Source of the DNA: an uncultured Prevotella sp.
GTDB lineage: Bacteria; Bacteroidota; Bacteroidia; Bacteroidales; Bacteroidaceae
Direction: 5' to 3'
Assembly (NCBI GenBank): GCA_945863825.1
Contig: CAMBBY010000101.1
Coordinates: 1-5,901, forward strand
Length of the DNA: 5,901 bases
The notes below the pieces were generated by a model. The model was not told the DNA's origin, did no database searches, and was given only the letters and a program-made list of their open reading frames with translations. Of this stretch, positions 1 through 5,901 are shown piece by piece (within the stretch, counting starts at the first letter, position 1; every line of letters begins with the position of its first letter). A program made the position numbers and the translations under genes.

Positions 1-12
1 GTTCTGTACTTC

Positions 13-48
13 TTGATTATATGTTTTATTCTTTTGATTATATGTTTT
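13..48. repeat. 15-bp direct repeat, two copies
   Basis: TTGATTATATGTTTT occurs exactly at 13-27 and again at 34-48, a spacing of 21 bases (two helical turns). It lies in the most A/T-rich part of the window. Two identical A/T-rich 15-mers this close are probably a local duplication. They could instead be repeats of an unwinding element or binding sites for a protein, but nothing in the sequence decides between these. Confidence 0.6.
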
Positions 49-59
49 TTGCGTACTTA

Positions 60-104
60 TTTTAATGCTTTTTCCTTTCGGGTCATATCCTCATTTTTAA
101 TGCT
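60..104. repeat. 10-bp direct repeat, two copies
   Basis: TTTTAATGCT occurs at 60-69 and 95-104, 35 bases apart. It is short and A/T-rich, so chance is a real possibility. It is listed because it adjoins the 15-bp repeat pair and lies upstream of the parS-like sites. Confidence 0.3.
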
Positions 105-193
105 CTTTTGCTCTCTTTGCTTGAAGGCGAACTTGAGATATTCTCGAAAAAATATAGCGTTTTATGCCTCTTTTTCGGTGTATCTTTAAGTAG

Positions 194-209
194 TGTTTCA
201 CGTGAGATT
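194..209. other. parS-like site, right half degenerate
   Basis: TGTTTCACGTGAGATT matches the parS consensus TGTTNCACGTGAAACA at 13 of 16 positions, counting the N position as the T of the fully palindromic form. The left half and the CACGTG core are perfect, and the three mismatches all fall in the right arm. It begins 93 bases before the exact site at 287-302. It could be a weaker ParB site in a cluster or a decaying copy. Chance is less likely because CACGTG occurs nowhere else that I found in this window. Confidence 0.5.
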
Positions 210-220
210 AAAGTTTTTCT

Positions 221-229
221 TTAACCACA
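221..229 (+). other. Possible weak DnaA box
   Basis: TTAACCACA differs at one position from the DnaA box TTATCCACA. A single one-mismatch 9-mer is weak evidence alone. It is recorded because it lies between the two parS-like sites in an A/T-rich gene-free region. I saw no further good boxes nearby, so an origin is not claimed. Confidence 0.2.
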
Positions 230-286
230 AAACACTTGATGAAAGCAATCTTAATTGACTGAAAATCAAAAGCTTTACTTTGCTTG

Positions 287-302
287 TGTTCCACGTGAAA
301 CA
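287..302. other. parS centromere site (ParB-binding)
   Basis: TGTTCCACGTGAAACA matches every defined position of the widely conserved bacterial chromosomal parS consensus TGTTNCACGTGAAACA. parS is the DNA site on which the CTP-dependent clamp ParB (Spo0J) loads and spreads. It recruits ParA and often SMC condensin to segregate newly replicated origins. The site ends 34 bases before the mnmG stop codon on the opposite strand, outside any gene. In bacteria generally, parS sites cluster around oriC, and gidA/mnmG is often origin-linked. Seen: the exact motif. Inferred: ParB binding and origin proximity, since no parAB genes are in the window. Confidence 0.82.
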
Positions 303-336
303 TTTAAAAATATAGAGAGCGTAGAGTTGCGTGAAA

Positions 337-2208
337 CTATCTTCCTAGTAAAACGAGCAGGACGTTGATGTCGCTTGGGGATACTCCTGGAATTCTACTT
401 GCCTGAGCAAGAGTTTCTGGATTGATATGCTCCAATTTCTGTCGGCCCTCTGTGGAGATTTCGTTAAGCTCTGCATAGTTGAATCGGCCTTTGATTTTGA
501 TATTCTCCAGTCGGTGCATTTTGTCTGCAATGAGACGTTCTCTTTCGATGTAGCCCTTGTACTTCATTTTGATTTCTGCAGCCTCCGAAATTTCTTTCTG
601 TCGGTTGGTTGGAGATTCCATTACTTCTTTTAATTCAGGAATAATTTCTGAAAGGTTTTGAAGATTGAGATGTGGACGTGCCACGAGATCGATCAGTTTG
701 CATCCTGCGCGAAGTGGAGTGGTGCCCAGTGCTTCCAGTTTTGGATTGATCTTATCCTTTTTGATTGGGTAGCTCTCACAGAAGTTGATGATTCTTTCGA
801 TATTCTCTTTCTTCTCCTGCCACCAGTCATAACGGTCTCGTTTTGCAATTCCCAGTTCGTAAGCTTTCTCTGTCAGTCGGGCATCTGCATCATCCTGTCG
901 GAGTAGAATTCTGTATTCAGCTCTGGAGGTGAACATTCTGTATGGTTCGTCCACTCCTTTTGTCGTGAGGTCATCGATAAGAACGCCGATATAGCTTTTG
1001 TCTCTTTGCATTTCAAAAGTTTTGTCTCCCACACAATGGAGTGCAGCATTGATTCCTGCAACAGTACCTTGACCACCGGCTTCTTCGTATCCTGTCGTTC
1101 CATTTACCTGGCCTGCGAAGAAAAGACCTTTTATGATTTTTGATTCCAACGAATGCTTGAGTTGTGTTGGATCGAAGTAATCGTACTCAATAGCATAACC
1201 CGGTCTGTAAATCTTGGCATCTCTTAAAGCTGGAATTTCATGAAGGGCTTTCAACTGTATATCCATTGGCATACTGGATGAAAAGCCATTCAGGTACATT
1301 TCGTTGGTGTCTTCACCCTCCGGTTCCAAAAATAGCGGATGCTGTTCCTTGTCAGGGAATGTGACGAGCTTTGTTTCAATGCTCGGACAGTATCTTGGAC
1401 CAGTACTTTGAATCTGACCATTATATAAAGGAGAATCAGAAAGTCCGCTTTTCAGGATTTCATGCACGTTCTTGTTGGTGTAGCAGGTCCAGCACGGTAG
1501 CTGTTTAAGAACCCGATGTTCGCCCATATACGAAAACTGGTGGAAATCATTATCACCAGGTTGTTCTTCCATATCCTCGAAGTGTACGCTTCTCTTATCG
1601 ATACGGACAGGAGTTCCTGTTTTCATTCTTGCGGCTGTGATTCCCCATCGGGTGATGCTTTCTGTAAAATGGTGTACTGCAGGTTCTGCACATCTGCCAC
1701 CTTCTACCATTTTTCTTCCTATATGCATCAGGCCGTTCAGGAAAGTGCCTGCAGTAATGATAATGCTCTTGGCATGGAATTCAGCACCCCAGATGGTACG
1801 TACACCTATTGCTTCTCCGTTTTCGACTAAGAGTTCGTCAGCCTGATCTTGCCAAATGTCAAGGTTGTCGGTACGGTCGAGGATGCTTCTCCATTCCCAG
1901 ATGAACTTTCCTCGGTCGCATTGAGCACGGGGACTCCATACGGCAGGTCCTTTACCTATATTTAACATACGGAACTGGATGGCGGTCTTATCGGTTACGA
2001 TTCCCATTTGTCCACCTAAGGCATCAATCTCCCTTACAATCTGTCCTTTTGCAATACCACCGATGGCAGGGTTGCAACTCATCTGTCCAATCTTGTTCAT
2101 GTCCATTGTTATCAGGCAGGTCTTAGCCCCCATGTTGGCAGAGGCTGCAGCAGCCTCACATCCGGCATGTCCACCGCCGATAACAAGTACGTCATAATTG
2201 AATGTCAT
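337..2208 (-). CDS. mnmG: tRNA uridine-5-carboxymethylaminomethyl enzyme MnmG (GidA)
   Basis: MnmG is a cytoplasmic FAD enzyme that works with the GTPase MnmE. The pair uses methylene-tetrahydrofolate, NADH and glycine to put a carboxymethylaminomethyl group on wobble uridine 34 of tRNAs reading split codon boxes. The 623 residues match the family length (E. coli 629). Seen: the N-terminal dinucleotide fold GGGHAGCEAA at 11-20; SCNPAIGG with Cys45 and PRYCPSIE with Cys274, matching the two functional cysteines of E. coli (47 and 277); the second nucleotide-binding signature GYEEAGGQGT from 373; DEPYRMFTSRAEYR at 420-433; and the helical C-terminal domain that contacts MnmE and tRNA, ending GVSPSDINVLLVLLGR. 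The chosen start places the FAD fold at the usual distance from the N terminus. The gene is divergent from frdC, stands alone here and is intact. Confidence 0.97.
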   Translation of the reverse strand: MTFNYDVLVIGGGHAGCEAAAASANMGAKTCLITMDMNKIGQMSCNPAIGGIAKGQIVREIDALGGQMGIVTDKTAIQFRMLNIGKGPAVWSPRAQCDRGKFIWEWRSILDRTDNLDIWQDQADELLVENGEAIGVRTIWGAEFHAKSIIITAGTFLNGLMHIGRKMVEGGRCAEPAVHHFTESITRWGITAARMKTGTPVRIDKRSVHFEDMEEQPGDNDFHQFSYMGEHRVLKQLPCWTCYTNKNVHEILKSGLSDSPLYNGQIQSTGPRYCPSIETKLVTFPDKEQHPLFLEPEGEDTNEMYLNGFSSSMPMDIQLKALHEIPALRDAKIYRPGYAIEYDYFDPTQLKHSLESKIIKGLFFAGQVNGTTGYEEAGGQGTVAGINAALHCVGDKTFEMQRDKSYIGVLIDDLTTKGVDEPYRMFTSRAEYRILLRQDDADARLTEKAYELGIAKRDRYDWWQEKKENIERIINFCESYPIKKDKINPKLEALGTTPLRAGCKLIDLVARPHLNLQNLSEIIPELKEVMESPTNRQKEISEAAEIKMKYKGYIERERLIADKMHRLENIKIKGRFNYAELNEISTEGRQKLEHINPETLAQASRIPGVSPSDINVLLVLLGR

Positions 2209-2233
2209 AATCTATACTTTTTCTAATTTTCGG

Positions 2234-2267
2234 CAAAAGTAAGAATTTAAATTGAAATTTTAGCAAA
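2234..2267 (-). promoter_or_regulatory. Candidate mnmG promoter (Bacteroidales type)
   Basis: Read on the minus strand, TACTTTTG (plus-strand CAAAAGTA, 2234-2241) fits the Bacteroidales -7 element TAnnTTTG. A TTTG (plus-strand CAAA, 2264-2267) lies 22 bases further upstream, slightly more than the usual 19-21. The -7 box is 25 bases before the start codon, which would give a leader of under 20 bases. TATTTTTG on the same strand (2264-2271) is another -7 match but has no TTTG at the right distance. Confidence 0.4.
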
Positions 2268-2272
2268 AATAC

Positions 2273-2303
2273 TTTGATAAATCACGAATTTATAGTAATT
2301 TTG
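2273..2303 (+). promoter_or_regulatory. Candidate frdCAB promoter (Bacteroidales type)
   Basis: TTTG at 2273-2276, a 19-base spacer and TAATTTTG at 2296-2303 match the Bacteroidales primary sigma-factor consensus TTTG-N19-21-TAnnTTTG at every defined position. Transcription would start near 2309-2312, leaving a leader of about 120 bases before frdC. This is the best promoter match in the window and suits a strongly expressed operon. Its -33 element lies only five bases from that of the mnmG candidate, so the two promoters are back to back. Confidence 0.65.
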
Positions 2304-2313
2304 CAGCAAATTT

Positions 2314-2394
2314 ATGCAATTATACTTAGAAATGAGGATTGTGATTCCCCATGATCTATGTTTTGCAGGTGATAGATATAGAATAATAATTTAG
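2314..2394 (+). other. Possible 26-codon upstream ORF in frd leader
   Basis: An ATG at 2314 opens a 26-codon frame ending in TAG at 2392-2394, inside the predicted frdC leader and 35 bases before frdC. The peptide begins MQLYLEMRIVIPHD and ends RYRIII. The ATG would sit within a few bases of the predicted transcription start, so translation would be nearly leaderless. There is no attenuator-type terminator, and the only structure seen is a 6-bp A/T-rich inverted repeat (2354-2359 with 2372-2377). The frame could easily be chance. I recognise no family. Confidence 0.15.
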
Positions 2395-2429
2395 TTTCAA
2401 ACAGTTAAATATTTTAAAATCAATCATTT

Positions 2430-3119
2430 ATGTGGTTAATCAATTCATCTATTGGTAGAAAGGTAGTGATGTCAGTAACTGGTATTGCACTTATTCTATT
2501 CTTGACATTCCATGGTTGCATGAATGTGGTTGCGCTTTTCTCAGGAAAGGCTTATGACATGATTTGTGGAGCTTTGGGTGCAAATTGGTACGCCGTAGTT
2601 GCAACCTTAGGTTTGGCAGCTTTGGCAGTTTGTCACATCGTTTACGCTTTCATCCTGACAGCACAGAACCGTCGTGCTCGCGGTAACCAGCGCTACGAGG
2701 TAACAGCAAAGCCAGAGAAGGTAGAGTGGGCAAGTCAGAACATGTTGGTACTCGGTATCATCATCGTTCTCGGTCTTTTGCTTCACCTTTTCAACTTCTG
2801 GTACAACATGATGTTTGCAGAACTCTTGGGTACAAGCTTCGGAGGTCACGAACCAGCAGAAGGTTTCGCTTTCATTCAGGACACCTTCGCTAATCCAGTA
2901 TTCGTAGTTCTCTACATCATCTGGTTGGTAGCTTTGTGGTTCCACCTCACTCACGGTTTCTGGAGTGCCATTCAGACACTCGGTTGGAGCGGTAAGACAT
3001 GGTTCTGCCGTTGGAAGATGATTGGTATGATTTACTCTACCATCTTGCTTCTCCTCTTCATCGTAGTTGTATTGGCATTCGCTTTCGGTTGCGCTCCATC
3101 TTTGTGCTGTGCAGCTTAA
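2430..3119 (+). CDS. frdC: Fumarate reductase/succinate dehydrogenase cytochrome b subunit
   Basis: This membrane anchor of the quinol:fumarate reductase complex belongs to the single-subunit, di-heme cytochrome b558 family (B. subtilis SdhC, Wolinella FrdC). It exchanges electrons with menaquinone and passes them to FrdB. About five membrane helices are visible (roughly 12-37, 54-77, 104-129, 156-181 and 197-220). Four histidines fit the heme-ligand positions: His28 (LTFHG), His69 (VCHIV), His119 (LLHLF) and His172 (WFHLTHG). His175 is an extra histidine one turn later. The 229 residues are normal for the family. The start gives MWLINSSIGRKVVMSVTG, the typical beginning. The tail has three cysteines (221, 226, 227). 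It is the first gene of the operon, with frdA 32 bases downstream. Fumarate reductase is preferred over succinate dehydrogenase from the inferred anaerobic host; sequence alone cannot separate the two. Confidence 0.93.
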   Translation: MWLINSSIGRKVVMSVTGIALILFLTFHGCMNVVALFSGKAYDMICGALGANWYAVVATLGLAALAVCHIVYAFILTAQNRRARGNQRYEVTAKPEKVEWASQNMLVLGIIIVLGLLLHLFNFWYNMMFAELLGTSFGGHEPAEGFAFIQDTFANPVFVVLYIIWLVALWFHLTHGFWSAIQTLGWSGKTWFCRWKMIGMIYSTILLLLFIVVVLAFAFGCAPSLCCAA

Positions 3120-3151
3120 TTCATGTAATCATTTAAGTATATAAAAAGATT

Positions 3152-5134
3152 ATGGCTAAGACATTAAATTCAAGAATACCAGAAGGACCAGTAGCTGAGA
3201 AATGGACCAACTATAAGGCTCATCAGCGTTTGGTTAACCCAAAGAATAAGTTAAAGCTCGACATTATCGTTGTAGGTACAGGTTTGGCAGGTGCTTCTGC
3301 AGCTGCTTCTCTCGGCGAGATGGGCTTCAATATTTTGAACTTCTGCATCCAGGACTCTCCACGTCGTGCTCACTCTATTGCAGCACAGGGTGGTATCAAT
3401 GCAGCTAAGAATTATCAGAATGATGGTGACTCTGTTTACCGTCTGTTCTACGATACAGTAAAGGGTGGTGACTACCGTGCTCGTGAGGCTAACGTTTACC
3501 GTTTGGCTGAGGTGAGCAACGACATCATCGACCAGTGTGTAGCTCAGGGTGTTCCTTTCGCTCGTGAGTATGGTGGTATGTTGGCTAACCGTTCTTTCGG
3601 TGGTGCTCAGGTATCTCGTACATTCTATGCTAAGGGTCAGACTGGTCAGCAGCTCCTCCTCGGTGCTTACTCTTCTTTGAGCCGCATGGTTGAGGCAGGT
3701 AAGGTAAAGCTCTTCACTCGTTACGAGATGGAGGATGTAGTTATCGTTGACGGTCACGCTCGTGGTATTATCGCCAAGAATTTGATTACAGGTGAGTTGG
3801 AGCGTTTCTCTGCCAACGCCGTAGTTATCGCTACTGGTGGTTATGGTAACGCTTACTTCCTCTCTACAAATGCTATGGGTTGTAACTGTACAGCAGCTAT
3901 CCAGTGCTACCGCAAGGGTGCTGACTTCGCTAACCCATCTTACGTTCAGATTCACCCAACATGTATCCCTGTTCACGGTACAAACCAGAGTAAGTTGACT
4001 TTGATGTCAGAGTCACTCCGTAACGATGGTCGTATCTGGGTTCCTAAGAAGATTGAGGATGCTAAGGCATTGCAGGCAGGTACAAAGAAGGGTTCTGATA
4101 TTCCTGAGGAAGACCGCGACTACTACTTGGAGCGCCGTTACCCAGCATTCGGTAACCTGGTTCCTCGTGACGTGGCTTCTCGTGCAGCTAAGGAGCGTTG
4201 CGACAAGGGCTTCGGTGTAAACAACACAGGTCTTGCCGTATTCCTCGACTTCTCTGAGTCTATCAACCGTCTTGGTATCGACGTTATCCTTCAGCGTTAT
4301 GGCAACCTCTTCGATATGTATGAGGAGATTACCGATGTTAACCCAGGTGAGTTGGCTAACGAAATCAACGGCGTGAAGTACTACAACCCAATGATGATCT
4401 TCCCTGCTATCCACTATACAATGGGTGGAATCTGGGTTGACTACGAGTTGATGACCACTATCCCAGGTCTCTTCGCTATTGGTGAGTGTAACTTCTCTGA
4501 CCACGGTGCTAACCGTCTTGGTGCTTCTGCTTTGATGCAGGGTTTGGCTGATGGTTACTTCGTATTGCCATACACTATCCAGAATTACTTGGCAGACCAG
4601 GCATTGTGGCCAAAGCTCTCTACCGATCTCCCAGAGTTCGCAGAGGCAGAGGCAGGTGTTCAGAAGGAAATCGACCGCCTGATGGGTATCCAGGGCAAGC
4701 GCTCTGTAGATTCTATCCACAAGGAGTTGGGTCACATCCTTTGGGAGCACGTAGGTATGGGTCGTACCAAGGAAGGTCTTGAGGAAGGCTTGAAGAAGAT
4801 GAAGGCTCTCCGTGAGGAATTCAACAAGAACCTCTTCATTCCAGGTAAGAAGGAAGGCTTGAACGTAGAGTTGGATAAGGCTATCCACTTGCGTGACTTC
4901 ATCTTGATGGGCGAGTTGATCGCTTACGACGCATTGCACCGTAACGAGAGCTGTGGTGGTCACTTCCGTGAGGAGTACCAGACAGAGGAAGGCGAGGCTA
5001 AGCGTGATGATGAGAACTTCTTCTACGTAGGTTGCTGGGAGTATCAGGGCAACGATACAACTGCTCCAGTGCTCAACAAGGAACCTCTCGAGTATGAGGC
5101 AATTAAGGTACAGACAAGAAATTACAAGAATTAA
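3152..5134 (+). CDS. frdA: Fumarate reductase/succinate dehydrogenase flavoprotein subunit
   Basis: This catalytic subunit sits on the cytoplasmic face of the membrane and interconverts fumarate and succinate at covalently bound FAD. Seen: the Rossmann fold [12 protein letters not shown] near residue 40; [11 protein letters not shown] with His74 at the 8-alpha-histidyl FAD attachment position; HPT at 268-270; VPRD with Arg339 at the position of the catalytic proton-shuttle arginine (E. coli FrdA Arg287); HYTMGG with His421; HGANRLG at 451-457, with a substrate-binding arginine at 455; and a helical C-terminal domain with ESCGGH at 599-604. At 660 residues it is longer than the E. coli subunit (602), as expected for the B. 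subtilis/Bacteroidetes group. The start gives the group's usual [12 protein letters not shown] leader. frdB follows after 15 bases, so the genes are surely co-transcribed. Codon use is strongly biased (GGT, CGT, AAC, TAC), which suggests high expression. Confidence 0.97.
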   Translation: MAKTLNSRIPEGPVAEKWTNYKAHQRLVNPKNKLKLDIIVVGTGLAGASAAASLGEMGFNILNFCIQDSPRRAHSIAAQGGINAAKNYQNDGDSVYRLFYDTVKGGDYRAREANVYRLAEVSNDIIDQCVAQGVPFAREYGGMLANRSFGGAQVSRTFYAKGQTGQQLLLGAYSSLSRMVEAGKVKLFTRYEMEDVVIVDGHARGIIAKNLITGELERFSANAVVIATGGYGNAYFLSTNAMGCNCTAAIQCYRKGADFANPSYVQIHPTCIPVHGTNQSKLTLMSESLRNDGRIWVPKKIEDAKALQAGTKKGSDIPEEDRDYYLERRYPAFGNLVPRDVASRAAKERCDKGFGVNNTGLAVFLDFSESINRLGIDVILQRYGNLFDMYEEITDVNPGELANEINGVKYYNPMMIFPAIHYTMGGIWVDYELMTTIPGLFAIGECNFSDHGANRLGASALMQGLADGYFVLPYTIQNYLADQALWPKLSTDLPEFAEAEAGVQKEIDRLMGIQGKRSVDSIHKELGHILWEHVGMGRTKEGLEEGLKKMKALREEFNKNLFIPGKKEGLNVELDKAIHLRDFILMGELIAYDALHRNESCGGHFREEYQTEEGEAKRDDENFFYVGCWEYQGNDTTAPVLNKEPLEYEAIKVQTRNYKN

Positions 5135-5149
5135 AAAGCGAACAAGACA

Positions 5150-5901
5150 ATGGCAAGAAATATAAGTTTCACAGTTAAGTATTGGAAGCAGGACGGTCCT
5201 AATGCACAGGGTCACTTCGATACACATGAGATGAAGAACATCCCAGATGACACCTCATTCCTTGAGATGCTCGACATCTTGAACGAGGAGCTCATCGAGT
5301 CAGGTCAGGAGCCTTTCGTCTTCGACCACGACTGCCGCGAGGGTATCTGCGGTATGTGCTCTCTTTATATTAATGGTACACCACATGGTAAGACAGAGCG
5401 TGGTGCTACAACATGTCAGCTCTACATGCGTCGTTTCAACGATGGTGACGTAATCACCGTTGAGCCTTGGCGTTCTGCAGGTTTCCCTATCATCAAGGAC
5501 TGTATGGTTGACCGTTCAGCATTCGACAAGATTATCCAGGCAGGTGGTTACACCAGCATTCGTACAGGTCAGGCTCAGGATGCTAATGCTATCCTGATTC
5601 CTAAGGAGAATGCAGACGAGGCAATGGATTGCGCTACATGTATCGGTTGCGGTGCTTGTGTTGCTGCATGTAAGAATGGTTCTGCTATGCTCTTCGTCAG
5701 CTCAAAGGTTAGCCAGTTGGCACTTCTCCCACAGGGTCGTGTAGAGGCTGCTGCCCGTGCTAAGAAGATGATTGCACGCATGGATGAGCTCGGATTCGGT
5801 AACTGTACAAACACTCGTGCTTGCGAGGCTGTTTGTCCTAAGAACGAGTCTATCGCTAACATCGCCCGCTTGAACCGTGAGTTCTTGAAGGCTAAGTTGG
5901 C
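5150..5901 (+). CDS. frdB: Fumarate reductase iron-sulfur subunit (3' end cut by window)
   Basis: FrdB is the electron wire between FrdC heme and FrdA FAD. The 250 visible codons run open to the window edge, and family length suggests that only a few are missing. The plant-ferredoxin-like N-terminal domain binds [2Fe-2S] through Cys62, Cys67 and Cys70 ([10 protein letters not shown]) and probably Cys89. The C-terminal domain has [11 protein letters not shown] (164, 167, 170, 174) and [12 protein letters not shown] (219, 225, 229). By family pattern, 164/167/170/229 hold [4Fe-4S] and 174/219/225 hold [3Fe-4S]. The spacing from Cys70 to Cys89 is seven residues longer than in E. coli FrdB. Cys161 adds a cysteine three residues before the 4Fe cluster motif. 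The ATG lies 15 bases after the frdA stop and gives [12 protein letters not shown], a normal start. There is no clear Shine-Dalgarno sequence. No frdD-like second anchor is expected with this cytochrome type. Confidence 0.95.
   Translation, partial: MARNISFTVKYWKQDGPNAQGHFDTHEMKNIPDDTSFLEMLDILNEELIESGQEPFVFDHDCREGICGMCSLYINGTPHGKTERGATTCQLYMRRFNDGDVITVEPWRSAGFPIIKDCMVDRSAFDKIIQAGGYTSIRTGQAQDANAILIPKENADEAMDCATCIGCGACVAACKNGSAMLFVSSKVSQLALLPQGRVEAAARAKKMIARMDELGFGNCTNTRACEAVCPKNESIANIARLNREFLKAKL

Larger units (their letters stand above)
1..336. other. Gene-free A/T-rich region with parS sites
   Basis: No credible coding frame is visible on either strand. The first 60 bases contain only 14 G/C. 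The stretch holds two short direct-repeat pairs, two CACGTG-centred parS-like sites, a near DnaA box (TTAACCACA at 221-229, one mismatch to TTATCCACA) and a weak inverted repeat (CGAAAAA 145-151 with TTTTTCG 171-177, 19-base loop). That inverted repeat is too A/T-rich and too widely looped to call as a terminator. No strong hairpin with a T tract follows the mnmG stop, so its transcript may read on leftward beyond the window. Confidence 0.7.

Noticed and set aside
135..177. Hairpins GAGA-TAT-TCTC (135-145) and CGAAAAA/TTTTTCG (145-151, 171-177) as an mnmG terminator
   Set aside because: The stems are short or A/T-only, the larger has a 19-base loop, and they lie 160-200 bases past the mnmG stop. 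They are not convincing as an intrinsic terminator.
1516..1830. Plus-strand frames inside mnmG, including a 104-codon frame
   Set aside because: They are antisense to conserved MnmG motifs, with no recognisable protein features or independent start signals.
2354..2377. Inverted repeat ATCTAT/ATAGAT in the frdC leader as an operator or riboswitch stem
   Set aside because: It has six A/T-rich base pairs with a 12-base loop and no extension, so it is within chance expectation for this composition.
2607..2954. 115-codon minus-strand frame inside frdC
   Set aside because: It is a shadow of frdC, whose heme-ligand histidines and membrane helices are unmistakable in the other frame.
3251..3976. 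241-codon minus-strand frame opposite the frdA N-terminal region
   Set aside because: This is the same artefact of codon bias. The product is rich in T, V, S and L, resembles no family and has no promoter or neighbouring partner.
4013..5227. 404-codon open frame on the minus strand opposite frdA and the start of frdB
   Set aside because: It is antisense to a clearly recognised, heavily codon-biased gene and spans the frdA-frdB junction. Its translation is low-complexity in L, V and T and has no recognisable domain. Codon bias in frdA removes stops from this frame.
5575..5862. 95-codon minus-strand frame opposite the frdB cluster region
   Set aside because: It overlaps the conserved cysteine motifs of frdB in the opposite strand and looks like no known protein.

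Overview
The window reads as ordinary chromosome of an anaerobic, succinate-forming member of the Bacteroidales, most likely Prevotella/Segatella or a close relative. The evidence is threefold. The fumarate reductase proteins have the sequence style of that order. The gene starts have A/T-rich leaders without clear Shine-Dalgarno sequences. The divergent promoter region carries the Bacteroidales-type signal TTTG-N19-TAnnTTTG. The genus is inferred from remembered family patterns, not from a search.

Layout: positions 1-336 hold no gene. This A/T-rich stretch (23% G+C in the first 60 bases) carries short direct repeats, an exact 16-bp match to the chromosomal centromere site parS (287-302), a second half-degenerate parS-like site (194-209) and one near-match to a DnaA box. 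Positions 337-2208 (minus strand) encode the complete tRNA-modification enzyme MnmG (GidA). Positions 2209-2429 are a divergent intergenic region with two back-to-back promoter candidates and a roughly 120-base leader in front of the next operon. From 2430 to the right edge runs a plus-strand operon in the order frdC-frdA-frdB: a five-helix di-heme cytochrome b anchor, the FAD flavoprotein and the iron-sulfur protein. frdB is cut by the window edge after 250 codons, probably within a few codons of its end.

Together frdCAB encode the menaquinol:fumarate reductase (or succinate dehydrogenase) complex. Electrons from menaquinol pass through the hemes of FrdC and the three Fe-S clusters of FrdB to the covalently bound FAD of FrdA, where fumarate is reduced to succinate. 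In an anaerobe of this type this is the terminal step of respiration and a main fermentation route. MnmG works separately, in translation, with MnmE.

The genes themselves are expected housekeeping functions. The most notable signal is the parS pair just beyond the 3' end of mnmG, which suggests that this locus lies in the origin-proximal segregation domain. No mobile element, CRISPR array, RNA gene or undescribed multi-gene system was found.
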